Below are positions 48,480-56,223 of a stretch of 56,223 nt of DNA, one piece after another (position 1 is the stretch's first letter; each line of letters begins with the position of its first letter). The stretch lies in NCBI GenBank assembly GCA_945787955.1, contig CALZKF010000002.1:1-56223 (forward strand), given 5' to 3'. The notes beneath the pieces were generated by a model. It saw only the letters and a program-made list of their open reading frames with translations. It had not been told where the DNA came from and made no database searches. This DNA comes from an uncultured Acidobacteriota bacterium (GTDB lineage: Bacteria; Acidobacteriota; Polarisedimenticolia; Polarisedimenticolales; Polarisedimenticolaceae). The translations under genes were made by a program, and so were the position numbers.

Positions 48480-50026
48480 GGCGTTCTACTCCTGGCCCGG
48501 AACGCCAGCACCACCAGCCCCGCCATCGCCAGCCAGACCGGCCAGTCCCCCACCCGGTTGTAGATCGTCCTTCCGTCCGAGAGCGGGATTTCGCCGACGA
48601 TGACCCGGGCCTCGAACAGGCCGGTCAACTGCTCCGCGCCACCACGACGATCGAAAAACCCCGAGATGCCGGTGTTGGCGGCACGGACGTAGCCGGTCCG
48701 GTTTTCGATGCACCGCATCCGCAGGGCGTCGACCTGGTAACGCTGAAACTGGCTGCGGCCGAACCAGGCGTCGTTGGTGATAACGACCTGGAAATCGGCG
48801 CCGGCGTTCTGCAGGTCCCGGGACAGGCTGGGGAACAGCTGTTCATAGCATACGACCACACCGGCGTTCCATTCCGCGAACGGCAGTACTGTCGCACCCG
48901 GTCCAGGCGTGAACCCCCCGGACACCCAGCGCCATTCACCGGACCTGTTGTCCACGAACCGGCCGAACAGGGACCGGAACGGTGTCTGTTCGGTGAACGG
49001 GACCAGGAAGGTCTTGGCGGTCCAGACCGGACTCAGGCTGCCGTCGGCCTGGACCGCCATGGCTGCGTTGTAAATGTCGTACTTATCAGCATCGGTGACG
49101 CGGTAATACTCCACCCCGACCAACATCGGCGTTTCCAGGTAGCGAGCCAGGAGTTGAACTTCCGGCATGGTGTAAGTGGATGGATCTTCCACGCGGTGCA
49201 ACAACCGGAACGGCCTGCCGGTTTCCGGCCAGACGATCAGGTCGGCACCTTGTTCCGCCGCCGCCAGGGTCTGGAGTCGCAGGGTCTCCCACTGCAGCCC
49301 GTTACTCCCCGGATCCCACTTGACCGGCAGCGGGATGTTCGGCTGCGCGATGCCGACCCGGATCGTTCTTTCACCACCGGCGTAATGCAGCCATGCCCAG
49401 CTGTCGTACGCTCCCACCACCAGAACCAAAGCTGTCAGGGCGAAAGCAACGTTCTTCCTCGGCCGGGCCGGATCGGCCAGAATCAGGTCGTAGAGCAGTC
49501 CGTTCACGGCCAATACGAATGCCCCGACCCCGTACAGGCCGGCGAAGTCGGCGAACTGCACCACAAACGGGAACGAAGACAGGGAATGACCCACATGATC
49601 GGCGGTCATCCGCAGATCACCGAAGGTCCGGACCCATTCGAGGGGCAGCCATGCTGCGGGCAGTATCAGTCCCCAGGTCAAGCCGGTTCGCTCGCGGATC
49701 CAGCAGGCGATAGCCAGCGCCAGTGCCATCATCGCCCCGAAGTAGAGCGACATGGCTACGTACAGCAGCCAGGCAAGCCAGGAGATCTGGGCCATGGTGT
49801 ACATCCAGTGCATGGCTGCCATGGAACCGAGGAATCCAAACGCCAGACCGACTTTGAGCCGCTCCCGGACGGTGGTTTCTCCGTCCGGTTCCAGGCGGTA
49901 CAGCACCGGCAGCAGGAACATAAAATTAGGCGTCAAAAGAGGGGTCAGAAAGGCCAGGTAGTAAAGCAGTGCCGACGCCACCGGGTACTTCCATTGCACC
50001 CTGTCGTCCGCACCGTTACCGTTCAA
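48476..50026 (-). CDS. lnt: Apolipoprotein N-acyltransferase
   Basis: A 516-residue enzyme that acylates the N-terminal Cys of lipoproteins. About six to eight TM segments precede a nitrilase-like periplasmic domain, and a last TM closes the protein. The catalytic triad is visible: E268 in VWPETG, K338 in AKTFLVPF and C393 in VVCYEQL, almost exactly the E. coli spacing (267/335/387). That spacing and a GGAGG seven bases upstream support the TTG start at 50024-50026. An ATG at 50077 has no Shine-Dalgarno. The gene converges on the GGDEF gene, with stop codons sharing CTAA (48476-48479), and diverges from the nucleotidyltransferase. Confidence 0.92.
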   Translation of the reverse strand: MNGNGADDRVQWKYPVASALLYYLAFLTPLLTPNFMFLLPVLYRLEPDGETTVRERLKVGLAFGFLGSMAAMHWMYTMAQISWLAWLLYVAMSLYFGAMMALALAIACWIRERTGLTWGLILPAAWLPLEWVRTFGDLRMTADHVGHSLSSFPFVVQFADFAGLYGVGAFVLAVNGLLYDLILADPARPRKNVAFALTALVLVVGAYDSWAWLHYAGGERTIRVGIAQPNIPLPVKWDPGSNGLQWETLRLQTLAAAEQGADLIVWPETGRPFRLLHRVEDPSTYTMPEVQLLARYLETPMLVGVEYYRVTDADKYDIYNAAMAVQADGSLSPVWTAKTFLVPFTEQTPFRSLFGRFVDNRSGEWRWVSGGFTPGPGATVLPFAEWNAGVVVCYEQLFPSLSRDLQNAGADFQVVITNDAWFGRSQFQRYQVDALRMRCIENRTGYVRAANTGISGFFDRRGGAEQLTGLFEARVIVGEIPLSDGRTIYNRVGDWPVWLAMAGLVVLAFRARSRTP

Positions 50027-50105
50027 TGCCACTCCTCCATGATGCGCCTCGTGGAGGCTCGGGTTGAATGCTACCATGTGGCTTACAATGGGAACGGATA
50101 GTGTC

Positions 50106-51176
50106 ATGAAAGCGATGATACTGGCTGCCGGATACGGCCGACGGATGCAGCCTTTGACATTCCAGATGCCGAAGCCGGCAATTCCGGTTTTGGGCCGCCC
50201 GCTGATCCAGCAGGTGCTGGCCGGCCTCGGCGCCCAGGGTTGCCGCGAAGTGACGGTGAACCTGCACCACCTCACCGACTCCCTGGAAGCACTGCTCGGC
50301 GAAATGCCGGCCTACGGGCTGGAACGGCTGCACCTCTCTCTGGAGGAGGACCGCATCCTAGGAACCGGAGGCGGGATTCGGAACGCCGCCGACTACCTGA
50401 GGGGTGACGGTACCCTCCTGGTGCGCAACTCCGATTTCCTTCTGGACATCGACCTCGACGAAGCGCTGGAGTTCCATCGGCGCTCCGGCCGGCCGGTAAC
50501 CCTGGTGCTCTCCGGCCCGAGGCACGGGTACACGCCGGTGCCGGTGGGCCGGGACAATCAGATTCTCTCCTTCGGCGACCTGAAGGAATACGACCGGGGA
50601 GAAACAATGGCGGAAGGCTTGTTCACCGGCCTGCACATCATGGAGGAGGAGATTCTGGACCGCATACCGGGCCCGGAACCATGTGACATCGTCCGGGACG
50701 TCTACCTCCCGATGCTCTCGGATGGGACGGTAGGGGCCTACCGCACCGACCGGTTCTGGTGGGAATTCGGCACGCCGGAACAGTACCTGGAAGGCTCTCT
50801 GCAAATGATCGATCTGCCGCCGTCCGATGCCAGGCGGTTCAGTTGCACCGACCCGGTGCGGGAACACCAGGGCAGCCTGGTCGCCCTGGGGCCGGGTGCG
50901 ATCATCGCCCCTGATGCGATCCTGAGCGGACGCGTTGCCGTCGGCTTTTCGGCAGCTCTGGCCGATCGCTGCCGGGTGGAGGACAGCCTGATCCTGCCGG
51001 AGGCCTGGATCGGACCCGGGGCATGCCTGACCCGGTGCATCATCGGACCGAAGGCCGAGGTGCCGGCGGGAACCGGTTTGGACAGGAAAATGATCTGTAC
51101 CTGGAGCGGTGATCACCCGCTTTCCCCGGGCTGGGAACTTTCCGGTGATTTGGTGCTTCGGCCCCTGGATGTATGA
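50106..51176 (+). CDS. murU: Sugar-1-phosphate nucleotidyltransferase, MurU-like with C-terminal hexapeptide-type extension
   Basis: A 356-residue protein. The nucleotidyltransferase domain (about 1-235) starts MKAMILAAGYGRRMQPLT, with MPKPAIPVLGRPLI and the metal-binding NSDFLLDIDL. Residues about 265-345 look like a left-handed beta-helix (ALGPGAIIAPDAILSG, SLILPEAWIGPGA). The coupled downstream kinase resembles AmgK, and in Pseudomonas the AmgK-MurU pair converts recycled MurNAc to UDP-MurNAc. Classical MurU lacks the extension, so a mannose- or glucose-1-phosphate enzyme remains possible. The gene symbol is provisional. ATG 50106 is weakly preceded by GGA. Confidence 0.7.
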   Translation: MKAMILAAGYGRRMQPLTFQMPKPAIPVLGRPLIQQVLAGLGAQGCREVTVNLHHLTDSLEALLGEMPAYGLERLHLSLEEDRILGTGGGIRNAADYLRGDGTLLVRNSDFLLDIDLDEALEFHRRSGRPVTLVLSGPRHGYTPVPVGRDNQILSFGDLKEYDRGETMAEGLFTGLHIMEEEILDRIPGPEPCDIVRDVYLPMLSDGTVGAYRTDRFWWEFGTPEQYLEGSLQMIDLPPSDARRFSCTDPVREHQGSLVALGPGAIIAPDAILSGRVAVGFSAALADRCRVEDSLILPEAWIGPGACLTRCIIGPKAEVPAGTGLDRKMICTWSGDHPLSPGWELSGDLVLRPLDV

Positions 51177-52156
51177 ATATCTTAATGAACATTAATTCCG
51201 GCAATAAATACCTCGCTCAATATATCGAAAAACACCATGCCGGCCAGGAGCTGATACCGATCGCAGGTGACGCCTCTGGCCGCCGGTTCTTCCGTGTGGG
51301 GCAAGCACCCGGAAGCTCGGCAGTGATCATGGATTACGGCCAACCATTCCAGGATCCGACCGACGACATCATCCTGACCCGGATATTCCATGATGCCGGC
51401 CTGCCGGTGGCCGGAATTGTCCATACCAGTTACGAGGGCGGGTTCCTGGTGCTGGAAGATCTGGGGGAACACACCCTGGAGGACCGGTTGGCTGAAGTGC
51501 CCGGGGCTGCAGCGGAGCTATACACCGAAGCGGTGGAACTGGCGATCCAGGTGGCGGATGCCGGTACCACCGCCCTGGAGCGGTCCGAACGCAGCCGGTC
51601 TCCAGCACTGGACAGGGGACGATTCCGGTTTGAAATGGAGTATTTCCTGGAACATTATTATTTTGGGTTGGTCGGCAATCCGCCGGATGATACCCAAACC
51701 CAACCATTGAAGCGGTTCCTCCTGGATCTGGCCGACCAGGCTGCAGCCGTGGAACCGAAAGTTCTCTGTCACCGTGACTTCCACTCCAGAAACCTGATCG
51801 TCTCCCGGTCGGGCCGGCTGGCGATGGTCGATATCCAGGATGGCCGGCGAGGGCCCCTGGGGTACGACCTGGCATCCCTGCTATGGGACGCCTATGTCGA
51901 TATTGACGCCGATCTGCGGTTGAAAATGGTTCAGCTGTTCCGGAAAACATCCGATTTGGGCGAAGAATTTGAATCATCGCTCCATATTCTGGCACTTCAG
52001 CGTATGGTCAAGGCGCTGGGGACGTTCGGATACCAGATCTCGGTCATGGGCAGGGAACGATACCGATCAGCCATCCCGCGAACTTTGAAAAACATCCGCG
52101 GTTTAGCCGGTGACATAGGCCCCTTGGGCCGGATCATGGACACTTCAACCCGATAG
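51173..52156 (+). CDS. amgK: AmgK-like sugar kinase (aminoglycoside phosphotransferase fold)
   Basis: A 327-residue APH-family kinase. An N-terminal lobe with PIAGDASGRRFFRV is followed by the catalytic loop CHRDFHSRNLIV and the metal-binding DIQDGRRGPLGYDLASLLWD, the form seen in AmgK anomeric MurNAc/GlcNAc kinases rather than in antibiotic phosphotransferases. It overlaps the nucleotidyltransferase by four bases (ATGA), as expected for two steps of one pathway: kinase to sugar-1-phosphate, then UDP transfer. In this pathway the pair bypasses MurA, the fosfomycin target. Substrate identity is inferred from pairing and motifs. A second in-frame ATG lies at residue 5. Confidence 0.75.
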   Translation: MNILMNINSGNKYLAQYIEKHHAGQELIPIAGDASGRRFFRVGQAPGSSAVIMDYGQPFQDPTDDIILTRIFHDAGLPVAGIVHTSYEGGFLVLEDLGEHTLEDRLAEVPGAAAELYTEAVELAIQVADAGTTALERSERSRSPALDRGRFRFEMEYFLEHYYFGLVGNPPDDTQTQPLKRFLLDLADQAAAVEPKVLCHRDFHSRNLIVSRSGRLAMVDIQDGRRGPLGYDLASLLWDAYVDIDADLRLKMVQLFRKTSDLGEEFESSLHILALQRMVKALGTFGYQISVMGRERYRSAIPRTLKNIRGLAGDIGPLGRIMDTSTR

Positions 52157-52177
52157 ATCCAGGATAAGAGGCCGAAC

Positions 52178-53488
52178 TCACTCGATCAGGATACAGTCTC
52201 CCGGTTCCAGAACCAGTTCCGGCGTGGATATCCCGAGAGCTGTATTCCGTGAAGGCCCGCAGGTGCCACGGATCATCGCCGGGATCCTCAGAGGATTGAA
52301 GGTGAAGCGGATCCTGCCCCCATCCGCCGCGGCAGCGCCGTCTTCCAGCCGATTGCCGTAAGCTACCGCCAGGAACCGTTTTCCGGCAAGCCGCAGGATT
52401 CTGAGCTCAGAAACCAGGAAACCGCGGTCCGGTCTCGGCTCTCCCGACGCATGCACGACAATATTCGAAAAGGCCCGCTCAGGTTGGTCCCGGAATGATC
52501 GGCGCCAGCCGTGGCCCTCCTCCCCCAGGGTTGCCACGGAATGGATGCCGTCCGCCAGCTCCAGGATTCCGGTGCCCCGGCCGGTATCGTCGAACCGACC
52601 GCCGAACGGCATCCAGGTCCTATGGGGGTCGTCCAGGAGCCGCCAGCCTTGACCTACCGGTTCCCCGATACCGGCACCGAAACCGTGGAACAGGGTGGCA
52701 ACAGCCTGGATCAGGATGGCGGCGGCTTCAGGCAGGAATACCAGAGCCGCTCCCGGCTCCAGGCGAGCTTCACGGTGGAAAAAAGGGAATGCCTGCAACC
52801 TTTCCAGGACCGGCCCGATGTTCGGAAGGGAACCCTCCTTCTCTCCCACCAGAAGCTGCGGCCGGTGGAACAATTCACCTCCCGCCTCCGTAACCACCTG
52901 GAGCGCCGCCCAGGTTCGGGACCGGGACCGTCCCGCCCGGAGCCCTCGGGAGTTCAGGATCGCCTCCGCCGTTCTCCCGGCTTCCACCCAACCGTGCTGC
53001 ACCCGGATCGGAGCGATCCTCGCCGACGCAGTTTTAACCTGATCCACCGCCTGCACCAGCCACCGGGATAAATCTGCCTCTTGCGGTACCTTTCGGCCTT
53101 CAAGATCCAACCCGGGCTCCGAACCTGACTGACTCGGGAGCGGCCCGGCCGGTTCCAGACCGGAACCGACCGGTACCAGATCCTGGTCCGTGCCGCGAAG
53201 CGCTCTCAGGAAATGTTCGGTGTTGCACAGGTTCACCGTGGCAAATCCAGCTTTGCGGTCCCGGTCCAGGTACCGTCGGACCGCCAACCCGATTTCCGAG
53301 CTGCGGGCCAGTCCCTCTCCGCTGTCCGATCCGGGTAACGCCACACGGACCCTTTGTGCGCTGCGCAGAAACAGCTCAAGGGTCTGTCCCACCATCGTTC
53401 CGGGACCTGATTCCAGGAACTCCTGCAACTTCTCAAGGAGCGATTCAGGGTGATCGAAGGACAGGGTTGATCCGGAAGGCGGATTCAT
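52178..53488 (-). CDS. TldE/PmbA-like modulator of a TldD-type protease
   Basis: A 436-residue protein of the PmbA/TldD superfamily, recognised mainly from its partner, its length and the C-terminal half (ILELADGIHSVATLGE, AFSNIVVHASGEP, FLVSELRILRLAGKRFLAV, FTFNPLRIPAMIRG), which resembles the U62 fold. It has no HExxxH metal motif, as expected for the TldE-type subunit. In characterised systems TldD and TldE form a heterodimeric metalloprotease that processes modified peptides. ATG 53488 has GGAGGG upstream. It lies 77 bp after tldD in the same direction. Divergence is high, so the subfamily assignment is moderate. Confidence 0.65.
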   Translation of the reverse strand: MNPPSGSTLSFDHPESLLEKLQEFLESGPGTMVGQTLELFLRSAQRVRVALPGSDSGEGLARSSEIGLAVRRYLDRDRKAGFATVNLCNTEHFLRALRGTDQDLVPVGSGLEPAGPLPSQSGSEPGLDLEGRKVPQEADLSRWLVQAVDQVKTASARIAPIRVQHGWVEAGRTAEAILNSRGLRAGRSRSRTWAALQVVTEAGGELFHRPQLLVGEKEGSLPNIGPVLERLQAFPFFHREARLEPGAALVFLPEAAAILIQAVATLFHGFGAGIGEPVGQGWRLLDDPHRTWMPFGGRFDDTGRGTGILELADGIHSVATLGEEGHGWRRSFRDQPERAFSNIVVHASGEPRPDRGFLVSELRILRLAGKRFLAVAYGNRLEDGAAAADGGRIRFTFNPLRIPAMIRGTCGPSRNTALGISTPELVLEPGDCILIE

Positions 53489-53565
53489 CGGTCAAACCCT
53501 CCGGTAGCACTGGTCACGCATCGAACCGACCATAGTCATCGACCTGTTTATTTGAATTTTTTTCA

Positions 53566-54909
53566 TTATAAAACCGTCGTAACCCCTAGTCTTACTGTCG
53601 GCGCGCCGACGCTCACGGCCAGGGGTTGGAGTTCCTTAAGACAGGTACCGAGACAGGTATCGAACTGAAGGTCGTTTCCCGGCTGGCCAAGGGTGGCAAG
53701 GGTTTCGGCCAAGGTGACGAACAGGATGAACGGCTCCAGCGGGACTGTGATGCGGCCCCCTTCGATCCGATCGGCATCCGACACCCGGAACATCGCTTCG
53801 CCGGAAGACAGATCAATGGAGGCTGCCGCCATACGACGGATATAGAGACCTTCGCCGGTATCTTCGATCAAGGCATCCGGTGCATGGCTTCCTGCAGCGA
53901 TAAAGGTGCATCCCATCCTGGGAAGCGCCGGTACCAGGTAGGACGAGCGCCTGGCATGTCCGGTCCTGATTCCGCCTGCAGACCTGGCGGTGGCTCGGTT
54001 GTGCAGTCTGCCGGCCAGCCTGCCGTCAGCCACCAGGGCTATCGCACCGGTTCGCTCACCTTCATCGTCCCGACGCCATGGAATGCGCCCCCTCCTGGGG
54101 TCGTCAATGATCCGGATCTCCCGGGACCGGGGGCCGGCGCCATGCCGCACCAGGGCGCTGCCGTCGGCGGGGGTCCCCCGGGCTTCCAGGGCATGACCGA
54201 CCATCTCGTGAACCAGGATTCCGCCGACTCCGGGAGCCAGCACAACCGGGAAACGGCCCCTCGGCGCCGGCCTGGCGTCCAGCCTGGCTTCCGCTCGGAA
54301 AAGAGCCCTGGATACCAGGCCGGCAGGTTCCAAATCCCGTCCTGGGCGCCACACCCAGTCCACCGTTCCAACAGCTTCCCGGCCGTTGCGGTGCAGCTCC
54401 ACCTCCAGGCGCACCCGCCGGCCCTCACGAGCCTCGACAACCTGGTCGGTGGTGGCGGAGGCGATACGAACATACTGGGAATACTGGACATAGCGGCCCC
54501 GAACCAGGACCCTGGCACCGTCGTGTCCTAGAGGCACCCGGGCCAGGATGCTGTCCACCAACCGGCCGGCACCCTCAGTTTCCGGCGTATCCCGGATCGG
54601 ACAAGTGCTGGCGGAGGAAACTGCAGGATACTCGCCGCGGATCAGGGATCGCACTGCATCACCGACCTGATCCGGCGAGGGACCGGAGAGGTGGATCGTG
54701 GTCCCAGATTCTCCCCCGGTTTCCAGAGCAATCCCCCGGCTCTCCGAAACGGCGGCGCGGACCAGCCCCCGGCGACCGAACTCCACCCTGCGATCGTGAA
54801 CCTCCTCCAGGAAAAGCAACGGATCCGGATAACGTTGAGCCAGGGCCTCCGCACCCCGTTCCATGGGATCGGCGAACGGTTGCAGGAGTTCGGTGAGCGA
54901 ATGAGGCAA
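53566..54909 (-). CDS. tldD: TldD-like metalloprotease
   Basis: A 447-residue TldD/PmbA family protein. The zinc-binding motif is intact: VHEMVGHALEARGTPADGS (HExxxH). The downstream segments EIRIIDDPRRGRIPWRRDDE and FIAAGSHAPDALIEDTGEGL match the family, in which a metal-binding Cys is often contributed later. With the TldE-like partner it would form a cytoplasmic peptide-processing protease. Start is uncertain: TTG at 54907-54909 has no Shine-Dalgarno, the frame is open back to a TAG at 54988, and a Met codon at 54862-54864 is the next option. It is divergent from the receiver gene at 55042. Confidence 0.75.
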   Translation of the reverse strand: MPHSLTELLQPFADPMERGAEALAQRYPDPLLFLEEVHDRRVEFGRRGLVRAAVSESRGIALETGGESGTTIHLSGPSPDQVGDAVRSLIRGEYPAVSSASTCPIRDTPETEGAGRLVDSILARVPLGHDGARVLVRGRYVQYSQYVRIASATTDQVVEAREGRRVRLEVELHRNGREAVGTVDWVWRPGRDLEPAGLVSRALFRAEARLDARPAPRGRFPVVLAPGVGGILVHEMVGHALEARGTPADGSALVRHGAGPRSREIRIIDDPRRGRIPWRRDDEGERTGAIALVADGRLAGRLHNRATARSAGGIRTGHARRSSYLVPALPRMGCTFIAAGSHAPDALIEDTGEGLYIRRMAAASIDLSSGEAMFRVSDADRIEGGRITVPLEPFILFVTLAETLATLGQPGNDLQFDTCLGTCLKELQPLAVSVGAPTVRLGVTTVL

Positions 54910-54964
54910 GGCACTGGGCTTTCCGGGTCGTCGCTTGCAACCGACCCCGCGATGGCTTATCTTC

Positions 54965-54981
54965 TTGGCACGGGCTTGGCA
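54965..54981 (+). promoter_or_regulatory. Sigma54 (-24/-12) promoter for the degenerate receiver / cobalamin adenosyltransferase pair
   Basis: The sequence TTGGCACGGGCTTGGCA matches YTGGCACGrNNNTTGCW with one mismatch (T to G in the -12 block). GG (54967-54968) and GC (54979-54980) are exactly 10 bp apart. Transcription would begin near 54992, about 50 nt before the ATG at 55042. It overlaps the divergent leader of tldD. Confidence 0.72.
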
Positions 54982-55041
54982 CGGTCCCTAAACCCGCTCA
55001 AGGCGGGCGACGGATTTCGATAAAAACTGCAGGAACAACTG

Positions 55042-55548
55042 ATGTCGGATTATACGATACTCCTCGTTGACTACGAACCACGCAGTATCCAACAACTCCA
55101 GGGTTGTCTGCTGGGCGCCGGGTTCCATGTCGTGGTCGTGAACGATGGACTGGCCGCCCTCGAGAAATTCAAAGAGATCCGACCGAGTATGGTGCTCCTG
55201 GAAGCGATGCTGCCCAAGAAGCACGGTTTCGAAGTCTGCCAGGAGATAAAGGCGTCCCCCGAGGGCAAGAACATACCGGTTGCGATTATTACCGGCGTCT
55301 ACAAGGGCAGGCGCTACCGCACACAGGCCACCTACCTTTATCATTGCGACGAGTTCATTGAAAAGCCGGTGGAAGACACAACCCTGGTGGAGATCTGCCG
55401 CCGCCTGATGAAGGTGGAAGACAAGATGGCAGCGTCAACCGAGGCTGCGCCTGTTGATCCGATCGCCGGCATCACCGAAGAGGAGATCGATCAAAGACTG
55501 GAAGGTCTTGCACTCGGCGACTCCGGCAAGAATACAGCTATCGGCTGA
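55042..55548 (+). CDS. Degenerate receiver-domain protein (pseudo-receiver, Asp to Glu)
   Basis: A 168-residue protein. Residues 3-120 have the receiver fold (TILLVDYEPRS, VLLEAMLPKKHGFEVC, FIEKPVED). The phospho-acceptor position is Glu54 instead of Asp and the second acidic-pocket residue is Tyr11, while Thr84 and Lys108 are kept. Glu often mimics phospho-Asp, so the domain may be locked or regulated without phosphorylation. A short acidic C-terminal tail follows (about 125-168, DPIAGITEEEIDQRLEGLAL). AGGAA precedes the ATG. A sigma54 promoter lies about 60 bp upstream. The cobalamin adenosyltransferase gene follows 12 bp later. Confidence 0.82.
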   Translation: MSDYTILLVDYEPRSIQQLQGCLLGAGFHVVVVNDGLAALEKFKEIRPSMVLLEAMLPKKHGFEVCQEIKASPEGKNIPVAIITGVYKGRRYRTQATYLYHCDEFIEKPVEDTTLVEICRRLMKVEDKMAASTEAAPVDPIAGITEEEIDQRLEGLALGDSGKNTAIG

Positions 55549-55560
55549 CGACACCACGCC

Positions 55561-56124
55561 ATGCCGAAAATCACGAAGATCTACACGAAAACCGGTGACG
55601 ATGGGACCACCCGTCTGGGCGGAGGCCAACAGATCGGCAAGGACGACTTGCGGATCGAAACCTACGGCACGGTGGACGAGTTGAACTCCTGCCTGGGCCT
55701 GGCCATAGCAGCAGGCCTCGAGTCCGGTCTGGCTTCGAGTATCACCCGGATCCAGAACGAGCTGTTCAATCTGGGATCGGATCTTTGCATCCTTGAAGCA
55801 GACAAGGCCGGGATGCCGGTTCCGGTAATCGAGCCGCGGCACGTGGAAACACTGGAGCAGGAGATCGACCGCTGTTCCGCTGAAACCGGGCCGCTCACCA
55901 ACTTCATTCTGCCGGGTGGCACCCCTGCCGCCGCACATCTCCACGTTGCCCGAACCGTCTGCCGCCGGACTGAGAGGCTTCTGGTCGCCCTTCAAAAAAC
56001 CGAGAAGGTCAACCCGAACACGCTACACTACCTCAACCGGCTGTCGGACCTGCTGTTCGCCATGGCGCGAAGCGAAAATTTCCGAAAAGGCGTCACCGAC
56101 CCCCTCTGGAACAGCCGCGCCTAA
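55561..56124 (+). CDS. ATP:cob(I)alamin adenosyltransferase, PduO/MMAB type
   Basis: A 187-residue enzyme that transfers the adenosyl group of ATP to cob(I)alamin. Family signatures are [15 protein letters not shown] at the N-terminus (ATP binding), [29 protein letters not shown] and [14 protein letters not shown]. Length is typical for trimeric PduO-type proteins (about 185-190). It begins 12 bp after the receiver gene with no clear Shine-Dalgarno, so coupling is likely. The role is probably general coenzyme B12 supply or service to a B12 mutase elsewhere; no B12-dependent enzyme gene is adjacent. Confidence 0.92.
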   Translation: MPKITKIYTKTGDDGTTRLGGGQQIGKDDLRIETYGTVDELNSCLGLAIAAGLESGLASSITRIQNELFNLGSDLCILEADKAGMPVPVIEPRHVETLEQEIDRCSAETGPLTNFILPGGTPAAAHLHVARTVCRRTERLLVALQKTEKVNPNTLHYLNRLSDLLFAMARSENFRKGVTDPLWNSRA

Positions 56125-56180
56125 TTCGGGGTCAGGCACCTTTAATCGGGTTTCGGGGACACCCTTAAAAGCGTGGGACC
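56125..56180. repeat. Degenerate GGGGACAGGCACC-family repeat after the adenosyltransferase gene
   Basis: TTCGGGGTCAGGCACCTTTAA (56125-56145) and GTTTCGGGGACACC (56150-56163) are in the same orientation and recall the left arms of the palindromes at 3340 and 21899, with substitutions. They start immediately after the stop codon. The remaining bases to 56223 hold nothing recognisable. Confidence 0.55.
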
Positions 56181-56223
56181 TGTATCGCCCGGCCTGAATT
56201 CATACTCATAGCCCCATGCAACA

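Noticed and set aside
53505-53545. GG-N10-GC spacing upstream of the TldE-like gene on the minus strand (TGGTCGGTTCGATGC)
   Set aside because: Only the GG and GC pairs match; the -24 block keeps three of six bases, which is expected by chance.

Overview
The window looks like chromosomal DNA of a high-G+C (about 60 %) Gram-negative bacterium with an outer membrane. Evidence for this includes several signal-peptide beta-barrel proteins, an OmpA/Pal-type lipoprotein, apolipoprotein N-acyltransferase, and a MurE carrying the DNPR meso-diaminopimelate motif. A secreted von Willebrand factor A protein of the 'Acidobacterial' type and a PD40-propeller/metalloprotease/barrel protein point to Acidobacteriota or a near relative. 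That placement is inference. No tRNA, rRNA, CRISPR array, integrase or complete insertion sequence was seen.

Layout. 1-2.4 kb: hflK-hflC plus a partial MobA/MocA-like nucleotidyltransferase (minus). 2.7-11.3 kb: single genes for a zinc-ribbon response regulator, outer-membrane proteins, a fused homocysteine methyltransferase/methylene-THF reductase, an OmpA lipoprotein, a VWA protein and aroA. 11.4-15.4 kb: a TPR/TolB-N-like protein followed by a metalloprotease-propeller-barrel gene. The front of that gene is replaced by an AT-rich fragment encoding part of a class III nucleotide cyclase. 15.4-29.0 kb (minus): a long run of tightly spaced genes, histidine kinase, ligA, NtrC-type regulator, lone receiver, htrA, second NtrC-type regulator, fadI, fadJ, ftsE, ftsX. 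29.3-31.2 kb: a HTH-TPR regulator and a secreted protein. 31.3-47.4 kb: a compact division/cell-wall (dcw) cluster, mraZ-rsmH-ftsL-ftsI-murE-murF-mraY-murD-ftsW-murG-murC-ftsQ-ftsA-ftsZ, with a sigma70-type promoter and four 10-bp-spaced TGG-type boxes in front of mraZ. 47.4-52.2 kb: a GGDEF response regulator, lnt, and a MurU-like/AmgK-like pair. 52.2-56.1 kb: a TldE/TldD-like pair, a degenerate receiver protein and a PduO-type cobalamin adenosyltransferase.

How it fits together. Most of the window concerns the cell envelope: wall precursor synthesis, septation, recycling, lipoprotein maturation, periplasmic proteolysis and membrane-protein quality control. Regulation appears to rest on two-component proteins. 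Two NtrC-type activators with GSFTGA loops sit in the window. At least three sigma54 (-24/-12) promoters, each one mismatch from consensus, lie correctly oriented just upstream of envelope or signalling genes (4188-4203, 8427-8442, 54965-54981), and a weaker fourth lies at 24051-24065.

The least ordinary features are the chimeric peptidase/cyclase locus at 12.4-12.9 kb (assembly error or real recombination), the sigma54 set, a receiver with Glu in place of the phospho-acceptor Asp, the mraZ operator array, and near-perfect GGGGACAGGCACC palindromes between genes.
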